A stretch of 64,000 bases of DNA from Clostridiaceae bacterium M8S5 (lineage in GTDB: Bacteria > Bacillota > Clostridia > Tissierellales > MCWD3): NCBI GenBank assembly GCA_029227815.1, contig CP118523.1:3534001-3598000 (forward strand), read 5' to 3'. Position 1 is the first letter of the stretch. Each line of letters begins with the position of its first letter. Below the pieces are notes generated by a model that did no database searches, was not told where the DNA came from, and saw only the letters and a list, made by a program, of their open reading frames with translations. The position numbers and the translations under genes were made by a program. Positions 1 to 8,604 of the stretch are shown here, piece after piece.

Positions 1-428
1 AATCTATTGTATCTCTCCATTTCAAATATCTTGTGCTTATATGCATACTGTATATAATTTCTAAATTCTACATAAACACTAGATAAAAATTGACCAAATT
101 TATCCCCAAGTTCTTTAACTGCATAAGCTGGATTTGCATAGCTAGTTTTGTAGTTTTCAGGTAGAAGCTCCTCGTATAGTTCATTATTTTCTTTTTGCAA
201 TACTTCTATGTCATTATCAAAATATTCTTCATTCAAACGATTTTCTAATGACGTCATTTTAATTATAAGTTTTCCTGCTTTATTAAAGTAAATGTTAAAA
301 TTAGATTTATCGCCTTCAACTAGTTTTTCAGTATTGGTAACTATTGTCTTTATTTTACCAACTGTTTCGTTATAGCTAGCTTCAAATTTGTTATTTTCCT
401 GTAAAAACATTTTGTTAATATTTCTCAT
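1..428 (-). CDS. Aminopeptidase-like protein, N-terminal part, cut by window edge
   Basis: The reading frame opens with ATG after a clear GGAGGT site 6 bases upstream and runs off the left edge, leaving about 142 residues. They are charged and helical, with no signal peptide. A stretch around residues 90-125 (PENY-x-x-SYANPAYAVK, then a Y-x-E-x-R-x-x-I-x-YA pattern) resembles, from memory, the N-terminal region of clostridial proteins annotated as leucyl aminopeptidase or aminopeptidase T-like. The catalytic part lies outside the window, so activity cannot be judged. The existence and start of the gene are secure; the family name is tentative. Confidence 0.6.
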   Translation of the reverse strand, partial: MRNINKMFLQENNKFEASYNETVGKIKTIVTNTEKLVEGDKSNFNIYFNKAGKLIIKMTSLENRLNEEYFDNDIEVLQKENNELYEELLPENYKTSYANPAYAVKELGDKFGQFLSSVYVEFRNYIQYAYKHKIFEMERYNR

Positions 429-498
429 AACAATACCTCCACTTTATTATAAACTTGATATGTAATGACTATCTCCTAGATGGTCTAGCAGATCTTTT

Positions 499-1285
499 TT
501 AGTTATAAAATGACCAGGCTATGACTGTAGCACTACCAGTTCCTTTTTCTTCATCAACTAATGTAAGTATGTCTATAATATTTTTTTCTATTTCTACTTT
601 ATCGTTTTTATGTTTTTTAGTACAAATTTTATAAAAGTACTCAGAGTTTTCAAAAGGTCTGTTACCACACTCTAACACACCATCTGTAATTAAATAAAAA
701 TGATTCCAACCTTCTCTTAACTCTCTTATCCCACTACTATAACACGGAACTTATAAACCAAACGTATTAACCTTACCCACCCACTGGTAAAATTGTCTTT
801 GATTTAATGAATACTGTCCTAGCTCTGCTAATTCACTATGTAACAAATATATTAGATTATCACCTATAGAAAACCACCATACAAATTGTTCTTTTTGTAC
901 ACAAATAAGACAAGTAGCCTCACCAGTTACTCTTTTGCATCGTTCTTGAAAATCATTGTTACTAAGGATTTTCAGCATTAAGTTTTGCATGTCGTGAAAT
1001 ACTTTAGCTAAAGGTTTTGTTAAAACATCTAGAAGCTTTTTTTGGTTTGCTCAGAAAGCAGTTAATATTAGTTCGGCGCTTTCGTGGGTGGTGTGAGCGT
1101 CTATTAACATTGCAAATTTTCATTTTCCTTTTTTATCTGCTTTATATATGCTCCATCTTCGTTTTTATTAGCCCTTTCATTACATTTCCCCCATAACAAC
1201 CTAAATATATATCATTACTGCTAGTAATCTGTATTTCTCCAAGATATCTTTCAACGTTACCTAGCCAGTAAATTTCACTGTACAT
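499..1285 (-). pseudogene. Decayed PP2C-type serine/threonine phosphatase gene
   Basis: Conceptual translation across frames gives a recognisable PP2C-family protein of the kind with an LIDAH motif near the N-terminus, then WWFSIGDNLIYLLHSEL, a QRQFYQWVGKVNTF block, and a C-terminal SSGIRELREG...LITDGVLECG segment ending in SFYN. The copy is broken. A TGA follows ILTAF, a TAA interrupts VNTFGL before VPCYSSG, and the N-terminal 60 codons need at least one frame change near 1130-1160. The start ATG at 1285 still has a GGTGTGG-like site. With several independent lesions this is a real pseudogene, not a sequencing error. Its former substrate is unknown. Confidence 0.8.
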
Positions 1286-1308
1286 TACATACCACACCTT
1301 TCACATAC

Positions 1309-1328
1309 TATTAATGATATCATTAATA
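1309..1328. promoter_or_regulatory. 20-bp perfect palindrome upstream of the decayed phosphatase gene
   Basis: TATTAATGAT is followed directly by its reverse complement, 24 bp upstream of the pseudogene start codon. The position suits a repressor operator or a fossil of one. AT-rich sequence makes chance palindromes more likely, so confidence is moderate. Confidence 0.4.
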
Positions 1329-1531
1329 ATATATCAAAATCAAATCTTTTAAATATTCGTAATGACTACTATAATTTAAAACCTTAGAGAATACATTAAG
1401 TTCTATAATAAATTAAAACCGCAAAAAAACAAGATGCATAGCTTATTTAAAATATCAAAACCATACATCTTAATGTGCATAATATTTTAAATTAATTTGA
1501 TTGTCTACTTTACAATAGTTAGTCCAATTCA

Positions 1532-3361
1532 TTAGACTCTCTTTCCCTCAGATATATCTAAAGAAAAATAAAACTCTACTCCATTTTGTTTATTGTAAAC
1601 CCCATAATCACTATTGTGTTTATCAAGTATAGCTTTAACTATTGCTAAACCCAGTCCTATGCCTCCTTCGTTTCTACTATGAGATTTATCTACCTTAAAG
1701 AACCTTAACCAAATACTATCTAATTCTTCTTCTTTAAATCTTTGACCCTCGTTATACACATATATATAATTTTTTTTCTGCAAGGTTTTTCCTTTTATTT
1801 CTATAGTACTATCTTCTGATCCATATTTGATTGCATTAGATAGGAAGTTTTTTAGCACTTGTTCTATATTAAATTTGTCACCTTTTACTTTCTTGAAATC
1901 ACCATAAACCTTTATATCAATTCTTCTTTCTTTTAGCTTCACTTCTAGTGTATTTAGCACTTTGTCAATTACGTCTTTGATTTCAAATTCTTCAATTTTA
2001 TTGAGTTTTTTATGCTCAATTTTTGATAACTCTAACATATCTAAAATTAGCTTATTCATACCTTCTATTTCATCCAATATAACATCAATGTAGTAATTTT
2101 TCTTTTCTTTTTTAACTCCATCTTTTAATCCTTCAGCAAAACCTTTTATAATACCTAATGGTGTTTTAAGCTCGTGAGATACATTTGCAACAAATTCTCT
2201 CCTTATTTGCTCTTGCTTTTTTTCTTTTTCTATATCAAACTTTAATTTCTCATTTGCTTCTTTTAAATCAGACATTGCATTATCTAGATTACTCGATAGT
2301 GTATTGAGACTTTTATATAGTATTCCTAGTTCATCACTTCTAGTTTCTTTTAACTTGACTTCAAAATCCATATTAGCCATTTTATTAGCTACTTTTGTTA
2401 CTTTTATAAGTGGTTTAGATATTAGGTTACTATATACATAAGCTATAATTAACGATATTATCGCTGATAATATGAAAAATATAAAGAAGTAATTATTTAT
2501 CATGGCTACTACTTCATTTACTGGTTGAAGAGAAGCTGATACATTTATAGCTATAATATTATCGTTCTTGTCTGTTACAAATTTTGAGAATACCAATTCC
2601 TTATAATTTACATATGGCATATCATTAATAGAATACATTATTCCTCTTTTAGTAAAACCAGAACCTTCATTCTCCAAATTCCATTTGTGCACAAAATCAT
2701 TTACGTCCTTAAAATATATTGCCCTTTCTGTTGGCTTTATCTCAATAGCTTCTTCTGCACTATTATAAATAGCACCATCTATTATCTGTTCTGGTACATA
2801 TATAATCTTTTCAATAACAGCCTTCCCTTCAATTTTGAAATATTCACCATCATTTATTTTGTGGTCGTTATCTAAGGGCTTTCCATTAATAATTATAGGA
2901 ATCAATAAGTTATCTTCTGTTTTATATGCTACTATCTTTAATACATCTTTATTTTTAGGTTCTTCGTATCCAAAAACGCTTTCTATTTCTTCTTGATTTA
3001 AAAATAAATCATAGAATTCATTCTTATATTTGATAGTTAATAGAAAGTCTTTACTTAATTGTTTTTGAATATATTCATTGTCTTTAATCTTATAATATTC
3101 TATTGTCATAGTAGCATTATTAGAATCATTAAATATTGGTACTTGTCTTATGATTTGTTCATAATTCCACTCATCTTTGACAGCTTTACTTGCAAATATG
3201 TTTATATTATCTATTAGTTTATTTATTTTGTTATCTCTATAATAATTTTCCATGTAAAATTTTAAAACAACAAAAATAGAAATAATCACTATCAACATAG
3301 ACACAAAAGTAATTATAAACATTTTAGTTACTACTGAATTTAGCTTTATCTTCTTAAACAT
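1532..3361 (-). CDS. Sensor histidine kinase, VanS/PhoR-like, with large extracytoplasmic domain
   Basis: This 609-residue membrane kinase has a transmembrane segment at about residues 13-33, a large external region (about 35-288), a second membrane segment at about 290-312, a HAMP linker, a HisKA dimerisation helix with the phospho-accepting His in VSHELKTPLG (about residue 396), an N box (NFLSNAIKY) and a G box (GIGLGLAIV, about residue 572). All catalytic motifs are intact. The gene starts 2 bp after the response regulator stop, with GGTGG in front, so the two are cotranscribed. The external domain matches nothing I recognise, so the stimulus is unknown. The pair probably controls its own promoter and the three repeat-protein genes. 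Confidence 0.93.
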   Translation of the reverse strand: MFKKIKLNSVVTKMFIITFVSMLIVIISIFVVLKFYMENYYRDNKINKLIDNINIFASKAVKDEWNYEQIIRQVPIFNDSNNATMTIEYYKIKDNEYIQKQLSKDFLLTIKYKNEFYDLFLNQEEIESVFGYEEPKNKDVLKIVAYKTEDNLLIPIIINGKPLDNDHKINDGEYFKIEGKAVIEKIIYVPEQIIDGAIYNSAEEAIEIKPTERAIYFKDVNDFVHKWNLENEGSGFTKRGIMYSINDMPYVNYKELVFSKFVTDKNDNIIAINVSASLQPVNEVVAMINNYFFIFFILSAIISLIIAYVYSNLISKPLIKVTKVANKMANMDFEVKLKETRSDELGILYKSLNTLSSNLDNAMSDLKEANEKLKFDIEKEKKQEQIRREFVANVSHELKTPLGIIKGFAEGLKDGVKKEKKNYYIDVILDEIEGMNKLILDMLELSKIEHKKLNKIEEFEIKDVIDKVLNTLEVKLKERRIDIKVYGDFKKVKGDKFNIEQVLKNFLSNAIKYGSEDSTIEIKGKTLQKKNYIYVYNEGQRFKEEELDSIWLRFFKVDKSHSRNEGGIGLGLAIVKAILDKHNSDYGVYNKQNGVEFYFSLDISEGKRV

Positions 3362-3363
3362 AT

Positions 3364-4047
3364 CTATACCACCTTAAATTTATATCCTATACCTATAACC
3401 GTAGTAATATATCTTGATAATTTTCCTAATTTTTTTCTAATTGTCTTTATATTAGTGTCAACAACTCTACCATCACCAAAATAATCATATCCCCAAACAT
3501 TCTCTATTATTCTATCTCTGCTAAGTGTGTTCCCTTCATTTTCTATTAATAACACTAAAAGCTCAAACTCTTTTTTAGTTAATTCTATCTCTTTATCATT
3601 CACCGTAACCACGTAAGCTTTTTTATTTATACATATCCCACCTCTATTTATTAGGTCTATTTCATCTTCTCCTTGCTCATCTTGCATAGAAAATCTTGAA
3701 AGTAATGATTTTACTCTCGCAACCATGACTTTAGGGCTAAATGGCTTTGTAACATACTCATCCGCACCCAGTTCAAATCCTAAAAGCTTATCTTCTTCAT
3801 CACTTCTTGCACTTAATATTATTATTAGTACATCTGATTTTTTTCTAATTCTCCTGCAAATAGACCATCCATCAAGCTTTGGAATCATTATATCTAATAT
3901 GACTAAATCTATATCGTTTTTGTCAAATACTTCTATTGCCTCTTGTCCATCTCCAGCTTCATAAATATTGTATCCTTCCACTTCTAAATAGTCAGTTATG
4001 ATTTCTCTCATTCTTTTTTCATCTTCTACAACCAAAATATTACTCAT
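3364..4047 (-). CDS. OmpR/PhoB-family response regulator
   Basis: This 227-residue regulator has an N-terminal receiver domain (acidic pocket ED at residues 9-10, phospho-acceptor Asp52 in VILDIMIPK, Lys in VTKPF) and a C-terminal winged-helix DNA-binding domain. A GTG nine bases upstream overlaps the ribosome site AGGAGTG, so the ATG of MSNILVVEDE is the better start. It is the first gene of a two-gene operon with the kinase. Its promoter carries two TTTCACAT repeats 11 bp apart, a typical footprint for an OmpR-family dimer, pointing to autoregulation. The same element occurs upstream of three nearby secreted-protein genes. Confidence 0.93.
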   Translation of the reverse strand: MSNILVVEDEKRMREIITDYLEVEGYNIYEAGDGQEAIEVFDKNDIDLVILDIMIPKLDGWSICRRIRKKSDVLIIILSARSDEEDKLLGFELGADEYVTKPFSPKVMVARVKSLLSRFSMQDEQGEDEIDLINRGGICINKKAYVVTVNDKEIELTKKEFELLVLLIENEGNTLSRDRIIENVWGYDYFGDGRVVDTNIKTIRKKLGKLSRYITTVIGIGYKFKVV

Positions 4048-4112
4048 AATTAACACTCCTATACAATTAGTCTCTTCTATATGTAGTATATCAATTTTTA
4101 TTTATTATTTAT

Positions 4113-4145
4113 ATTATAATCTTAATATGTGAAATTAATGTGAAA
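4113..4145 (-). promoter_or_regulatory. Response-regulator promoter with two 11-bp-spaced TTTCACAT boxes
   Basis: On the minus strand, TTTCACAT occurs at 4138-4145 and 4127-4134 (11-bp period). After exactly 8 bp comes TATAAT at 4113-4118. There is no good independent -35, and the boxes occupy its place, as in promoters activated by OmpR/PhoB-type regulators. The same boxes and the same 8-bp gap recur at 7263-7317, 8463-8517 and 10909-10963. Confidence 0.8.
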
Positions 4146-4150
4146 GATGC

Positions 4151-4191
4151 AAAAAGCTGTCTTGCCAAATGATGTGTTTGGCAAAACAGCT
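4151..4191 (-). terminator. Rho-independent terminator of the aerolysin-like toxin gene
   Basis: An interrupted stem (AGCTGT, TTGCCAAA with TTTGGCAA, ACAGCT) is followed on the minus strand by TTTTT. It lies between the toxin stop and the response-regulator promoter, so the two genes are separate transcripts. Confidence 0.85.
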
Positions 4192-4233
4192 CTTAACAAA
4201 GTTTTTGTTTTTTTACTCTAACTACTAGTACAG

Positions 4234-5568
4234 CTATCTCAAATTTACTGTTCCTGTACTTGTAGTTACGCTACTTTTAGTAACTTTGTTTTGTGGTGTA
4301 TCGTTGAATTTAGTGTTCTCTATTGTTATCCCTTTTGATTGTTGGTTACTAGCACCATTTTGAGTCATAAGCATACTTTTTGCTGCATTGTTACTAGCAC
4401 TTGCTAACTCTTCATCTGTCAATGCTACAGCATCTCCTGCTTGTATTACAACATGTGTTCCATCTACGCATGTAAATGTACCATTTATATCTGCTGCATC
4501 AAGTTGACAAACATTCATCAAAATATCTTGGAAATTTTGTTTGTCATTAGTGGCTTGTTTCTCCATCCAGTTCCAGTCCCAATTAGAATATCCGTTTATA
4601 TCTTTATGGTCATACATATCTCTTATAGCTTCTTGAGCTGATTTGTGATCATCGCCAAATGTTATATTTACAAATGGTCTATTTCTAGGATGATCAGCTC
4701 TTGCATTACCACTATATTTTAAGAAACCTGAGTAAGTTATATCATAGTCCATATATATAGTAGCTGTATATGGAACATCTGATTTAGTTTTAAAGCTCAT
4801 TAGTTTGATTGTTCTTTTACTTTTTGCAGGTATTTTCGCATCGTATGATGTTGTTGCTGATACGCTTGATGCTGTTGCTGTGCTGTTAGTCCATGATTGT
4901 CCTGATTTAAAAGACCAACCATAATTACATGAAGCAGAGACAAACTTAACATCTATTGTTGCTGTACTATTAACTTGTATACCTTCTTCAAATGAATAGG
5001 TAAATGAATGTGATACAGTTTTATCTTTTGTATATGTGAAACTTACGGTAGAAGAATCTTCAGTGTTTCCTTTATTAACTGCATCACATGATTGAAGCAT
5101 TACTGGATCTAATTTTGTTACTTTTTCTTTACCTAATTTAATTGAATCTGTATCTATGTGAAACCTTACATTTGATACAGTCATCTTTAATCTCTTGTCT
5201 GCCCAGTAACCACTAGCGTATGGATCGTGTTTGTTATAATTTGCTTGTAATATATATTTATCTCCATCTTTTTTAAATGAAAAATCATCGCCTACATATT
5301 GACTTGCTGTTCCACTGCACCATGCGATACCTAGATAATTTGCAAATATAGCATTATTTTTTATGAAGTATCTATTGTTTATTACTTTGCTTATTAAATC
5401 TTGTTCGTCTTTAAAATTTGAGTAATTCATTGTGCTTGATGGGAAGGAAGTATTCGTTGCAGGTGATGATGCATACGAAATACTACCCCATGGCATTAAG
5501 TTAAAGACCATACATACTGACATAAATAAATATAAAACTTTTTTTGACAAACTACTTTTGGTTTTCAT
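4234..5568 (-). CDS. Aerolysin-family pore-forming toxin, Clostridium septicum alpha-toxin-like
   Basis: This secreted 444-residue protein has a signal peptide (about 1-33) and the length of C. septicum alpha-toxin, so like that toxin it lacks the N-terminal lectin lobe of Aeromonas aerolysin. Diagnostic features are WCSGTASQYVGDDFSF (about 82-98), a Ser/Thr-rich amphipathic region that would form the membrane hairpin (about 205-250), and an ITYSGFLKYSGNA...HP-x-NRPF block followed by the Trp-rich SNWDWNW (about 327-333), matching aerolysin's WWDWNW receptor-binding region. Members are secreted as protoxins that bind GPI-anchored proteins, lose a C-terminal propeptide and form heptameric pores. 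No RxxR furin-type site is visible in the last 70 residues, so activation may differ. AGGAGG precedes the ATG. Confidence 0.92.
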   Translation of the reverse strand: MKTKSSLSKKVLYLFMSVCMVFNLMPWGSISYASSPATNTSFPSSTMNYSNFKDEQDLISKVINNRYFIKNNAIFANYLGIAWCSGTASQYVGDDFSFKKDGDKYILQANYNKHDPYASGYWADKRLKMTVSNVRFHIDTDSIKLGKEKVTKLDPVMLQSCDAVNKGNTEDSSTVSFTYTKDKTVSHSFTYSFEEGIQVNSTATIDVKFVSASCNYGWSFKSGQSWTNSTATASSVSATTSYDAKIPAKSKRTIKLMSFKTKSDVPYTATIYMDYDITYSGFLKYSGNARADHPRNRPFVNITFGDDHKSAQEAIRDMYDHKDINGYSNWDWNWMEKQATNDKQNFQDILMNVCQLDAADINGTFTCVDGTHVVIQAGDAVALTDEELASASNNAAKSMLMTQNGASNQQSKGITIENTKFNDTPQNKVTKSSVTTSTGTVNLR

Positions 5569-5595
5569 AGTTATTACCTCCTATGCAATATAATA

Positions 5596-5634
5596 TGTTT
5601 ACATAATATTCCGTATCGGCACATTATGTAAACA
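5596..5634. promoter_or_regulatory. Inverted repeat over the toxin promoter
   Basis: TGTTTACATAAT and ATTATGTAAACA form perfect 12-bp arms separated by 15 bp. On the minus strand the upstream arm contains TTTACA, with TATTAT 18 bp further on, which could be the -35 and -10. A protein bound here would cover the whole core promoter. This differs from the TTTCACAT boxes, so the toxin may answer to another regulator. Confidence 0.6.
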
Positions 5635-5692
5635 TCTTCCATATCTTTATTATAGTACTAAACCTCGCTTATGTAAATGACATTTCCGTCCG

Positions 5693-5759
5693 AAAAACAA
5701 CAATTTCAATCCCAATTATGCAAATGCAACTTCTGAACAAAAAACAACAATTTCAATCC
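5693..5759 (-). repeat. Two 20-bp direct repeats upstream of the toxin promoter
   Basis: AAAAACAACAATTTCAATCC occurs at 5693-5712 and again at 5740-5759, a 47-bp period, with weaker similarity extending around each copy (ATGTAAATG or ATGCAAATG precedes them). They lie 60-160 bp upstream of the toxin promoter, where activator sites would be. Two copies with no third and no typical spacers do not make a CRISPR array. Confidence 0.6.
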
Positions 5760-5841
5760 TAATCGTGTAAAGAGATTAAACAATCATCGTATATCTATAT
5801 TAGTTTTTTATACTTTGTTCATGTATTTATTCATTTAAAAA

Positions 5842-5865
5842 GAGAGCTGTCTATCGACAACTCTC
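5842..5865 (-). terminator. Terminator of the first repeat-protein gene
   Basis: GAGAGCTGTC pairs with GACAACTCTC (one mismatch), followed on the minus strand by TTTTTA. The core GTTGTCGATAGACAGC also appears in the terminator of the third paralog at 8605-8632. Confidence 0.75.
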
Positions 5866-5890
5866 GTTACATAATGTTATAGAAGTACTT

Positions 5891-7219
5891 TTATTTTTCA
5901 TCTTTTCCATCATCAAATATATTCATTTCTAATAGTTGTTTCCAACACTTATCTGCTTCTTCTCTACATGCCTTAGCCTTTTTGAAAAGCTCTATCGCCT
6001 TATTAACTTTAGCTTGATCTGCATTATTTACTATATTTGCTTTGAATTCTTCTAATGTTATTTCACCGTAAAGCACAACCTTGCACTTTATTTCAAATTT
6101 TTCTGCTTTACTTCCTACAGTTTCAGTTTTTTCCCCTTCTTTGAATACTCCTAAATCATTTATTTGATTCATGATTTTGTCTGCATCATCATATTTACCT
6201 TCTTCTTCTAATTTTATCATTTTTTCAAATAGGTCTTTTGCTTTTTTTAGTGTTTCTTTTGATATATCTTTTTTAAATTCTTTTGAAAGAATGTTGAAAG
6301 TGTACTTATCTAAATTTCCTTCAGCAGTTTCAAATGGTTTATCAAATACTCCTAATTCAAACAATTGTTTCATAATTTTTTCTGAATCATTAAAGTTGCC
6401 TTCCTTTTCTGCTTTTACCATTTTTTCAAATAAATCTTTTGCTTTTTTTAGTGTTTCTTTTGATAAATCTTTTTTAAATTCTTTTGAAAGAATGTTGAAA
6501 GTGTACTTATCTAAATTTCCTTCAGCAGTTTCAAATGGTTTATCAAATACTCCTAATTCAAACAATTGTTTCATAATTTTTTCTGAATCATTAAAGTTGC
6601 CTTCCTTTTCTGCTTTTACCATTTTTTCAAATAAATCTTTTGCTTTTTTTAGTGTTTCTTTTGATAAATCTTTTTTAAACTCTTTTGAATAAATGTTGAA
6701 AGTGTACTTATCTAAATTTCCTTCAGCAGTTTCAAATGGTTTATCAAATACTCCTAATTCAAACAATTGTTTCATAATTTTTTCTGAATCATTAAAGTTG
6801 CCTTCCTTTTCTGCTTTTACCATTTTTCCATATAAGTCTTTTGCTTTTTTTAGTGTTTCCTTAGACAAACCTTCTTTAAATTGTTCTGCAAAATGTTTGA
6901 ATGAATACTCTTCTCCTTTACATGATACATCATTCTTTAGAATTTTTAATTTATAAATTTCATTCCAATACTTTGCTCTTTCTTCATCTTTTTTCATTGC
7001 TTTTAAATAAAGTTCTTTAGCTTTTTTCTTTTGCTCGCTTGTAGCATTTAATCTAAAACTTTGCTCTAAATCTTTCAATATATCTTCATCAGTAAGTACT
7101 GTGATTTTGTCATCACTTGTTGTATTTAGGTTAGTAGTATTTGCATAAATTGATGTAAATGGTGTAACCACAAGAGTTAATGCTACTACTGAAGTAAGTA
7201 TTGTCTTTTTGATTTTCAT
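5891..7219 (-). CDS. Secreted helical-repeat protein, paralog 1
   Basis: This 442-residue protein has a typical signal peptide (MKIKK, hydrophobic core, cleavage near residue 26). The mature part is strongly charged and Lys/Glu-rich, and predicted almost wholly helical. From about residue 110 it carries tandem 67-residue units with the consensus SKEFKKDLSKETLKKAKDLF followed by EKMVKAEKEGNFNDSEKIM and KQLFELGVFDK. A shared C-terminal cap ends CWKQLLEMNIFDDGKDEK. No enzyme motif, membrane segment or sortase/LPXTG signal is visible, so it is probably free or loosely wall-bound. I do not recognise the family. Its promoter carries the TTTCACAT repeats, so control by the two-component system at 1532-4047 is likely. 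GGAGGT lies 7 bases before the ATG. Confidence 0.85.
   Translation of the reverse strand: MKIKKTILTSVVALTLVVTPFTSIYANTTNLNTTSDDKITVLTDEDILKDLEQSFRLNATSEQKKKAKELYLKAMKKDEERAKYWNEIYKLKILKNDVSCKGEEYSFKHFAEQFKEGLSKETLKKAKDLYGKMVKAEKEGNFNDSEKIMKQLFELGVFDKPFETAEGNLDKYTFNIYSKEFKKDLSKETLKKAKDLFEKMVKAEKEGNFNDSEKIMKQLFELGVFDKPFETAEGNLDKYTFNILSKEFKKDLSKETLKKAKDLFEKMVKAEKEGNFNDSEKIMKQLFELGVFDKPFETAEGNLDKYTFNILSKEFKKDISKETLKKAKDLFEKMIKLEEEGKYDDADKIMNQINDLGVFKEGEKTETVGSKAEKFEIKCKVVLYGEITLEEFKANIVNNADQAKVNKAIELFKKAKACREEADKCWKQLLEMNIFDDGKDEK
6290..6892 (-). repeat. Three near-identical 201-bp tandem repeats inside paralog 1
   Basis: The same sequence recurs every 201 bp (for example TGTACTTATC at 6301, 6502 and 6703), coding for identical or near-identical 67-residue units. 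Synonymous positions are also conserved, so the copies arose or were homogenised recently. Copy number may vary between strains. Confidence 0.88.
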
Positions 7220-7262
7220 TTTTCTACCTCCATTTAATTTATTGGTTCGTTTCTATGATTAA

Positions 7263-7317
7263 AGTATATAACTGCTGTGTGAAATTGATGTGAAACCTAT
7301 TTGAAATGTATGTGTTT
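7263..7317 (-). promoter_or_regulatory. Paralog 1 promoter with 11-bp-spaced TTTCACAT-type boxes
   Basis: On the minus strand, boxes start every 11 bp: TTTCAAAT (7299-7306), TTTCACAT (7288-7295) and TTTCACAC (7277-7284), with a weaker AAACACAT at 7310-7317. After 8 bp comes TATACT (7263-7268). The sequence is almost identical to that of paralog 2. Confidence 0.82.
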
Positions 7318-7356
7318 TTTTACTAGTATAAAGCTTATAATATATGTTCTTTACAC

Positions 7357-7394
7357 CCAAAAAAAGTAATCATATTTTTGATTACTTTTTTTGG
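7357..7394. terminator. Terminator of paralog 2 (usable from both strands)
   Basis: CCAAAAAAAGTAATCA pairs perfectly with TGATTACTTTTTTTGG over 16 bp, with a 6-base loop. The T-run is in the stem on both strands. It lies 50 bp after the paralog 2 stop. Confidence 0.8.
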
Positions 7395-7443
7395 TAATTC
7401 TTATCATCTGACATCTTTCTAACACTTATGATAGAAGCATTGG

Positions 7444-8418
7444 TTATTTTTCATCTTTTCCATCATCAAATATATTCATTTCTAATAGTTGTTTCCAACA
7501 CTTATCTGCTTCTTCTCTGCATGCTTCAGCTTTTTTGAATAGCTCCATTGCTTTATTAACTTTAGCCTGATCTGCATTATTTACTATACTTGCTTTAAAT
7601 TCTTCTAATGTCATTACACTGGAAACCTCAGCCTTGGTATCTGCAAATCCTACTGCTTTATCTCCTATAGTTTCTATTTTTTCTCCTTCTTCAAATACTC
7701 CTAATTCATTCATTTGCTTCATGATTTTATCTGCATCATCATAGTTACCTTTTTCTTCTTGTTTTATCATTTTTTCAAATAGATCTTTTGCCTTTTTTAG
7801 TGTTTCTTTTGATAAATCTTTTTTAAACTCTTTTGAAAAAATTTCAAAAGTGTATTCATCTATATTTCCTTCATATTTAGTTTCTACTTTATCACCCTGC
7901 ACAAGGTCTATATCTCCAGTAGTTTCTATTTTTTCGCCTTCATCAAATACTCCCAATTCAAACAATTGTTTCATGATTTTTTCTGAATCATTAAAGTTGC
8001 CTTCCTTTTCTGCTTTTACCATTTTTTCATATAAGTCTTTTGCTTGTTTTAGTTTTTCCTTAGACAAACCTTCTTTAAATTGCTCTGCAAAATATTTGAA
8101 TGAATACTCTTCTCCTTCAAAATGTGAAGGATTATTTTTTAGGATGTTCATTTTATAAATCTCATTCCAGTACTTCGCACTTTCTTCATCTTTTTTAACC
8201 ATCTTTAAATAAAGATCTTTAGCTTTTTGTTTTTCCTCTTTTGTAGCATTTGATCTAAAACCCTGTTCTATTCCCTTTAGTATATCTGCATCTGTAAGTA
8301 CGGAAATTTTCATATTACTTCCTGTTTTTAAGTTAGAATTCGCCTTTATTGATGTAAATGGTGTAACTACGAGAGTTAACGCTAATGCTGATATAACGAT
8401 TGTTTTCTTAATACTCAT
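7444..8418 (-). CDS. Secreted helical-repeat protein, paralog 2
   Basis: This 324-residue protein has a signal peptide (about 1-26) and the same plan as paralog 1. An N-terminal block contains ADILKGIEQGFRSNATKEEK. Two to three helical units of the KEFKKDLSKETLKKAKDLF type are separated by acidic linkers (FDEGEKIETTGD), and the same C-terminal cap ends QLLEMNIFDDGKDEK. Its units are fewer and more diverged than in paralog 1. The linker ETTGD is shared with paralog 3, so this gene looks intermediate. No catalytic motif is visible. GGAGGA precedes the ATG, and the promoter carries the shared TTTCACAT array. Confidence 0.85.
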   Translation of the reverse strand: MSIKKTIVISALALTLVVTPFTSIKANSNLKTGSNMKISVLTDADILKGIEQGFRSNATKEEKQKAKDLYLKMVKKDEESAKYWNEIYKMNILKNNPSHFEGEEYSFKYFAEQFKEGLSKEKLKQAKDLYEKMVKAEKEGNFNDSEKIMKQLFELGVFDEGEKIETTGDIDLVQGDKVETKYEGNIDEYTFEIFSKEFKKDLSKETLKKAKDLFEKMIKQEEKGNYDDADKIMKQMNELGVFEEGEKIETIGDKAVGFADTKAEVSSVMTLEEFKASIVNNADQAKVNKAMELFKKAEACREEADKCWKQLLEMNIFDDGKDEK

Positions 8419-8462
8419 TCTCTATTCCTCCATTAATTTGATTTGTTTGTTTCTATGATTAA

Positions 8463-8517
8463 ATTATATATCTGCTGTGTGAAATTGATGTGAAACCTAT
8501 TTGAAATGTATGTGTTT
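8463..8517 (-). promoter_or_regulatory. Paralog 2 promoter with 11-bp-spaced TTTCACAT-type boxes
   Basis: Boxes at 8499-8506, 8488-8495 and 8477-8484, plus a weak fourth at 8510-8517, are followed after 8 bp by TATAAT (8463-8468). Phase and sequence match the paralog 1 promoter almost base for base, indicating duplication of gene plus promoter. Confidence 0.82.
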
Positions 8518-8604
8518 TATAATTTAATACTGATAATCTATGTTTCGATTATTTATACATAACCAAAAAATTATCCTTTTTATACTCCTATAGTAATCGA
8601 AAAA

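Noticed and set aside
5660..5770. Possible short CRISPR-like repeat upstream of the aerolysin-like gene
   Set aside because: Only two clear copies of 20 bp, with no third exact copy, no regular unique spacers and no cas genes in the window.
6171..6956. Open frames on the plus strand within the repeat region (FSNKSFAFFSVSFDKS type)
   Set aside because: They are antisense shadows of the tandem repeats of paralog 1, with no ribosome site or independent codon pattern.
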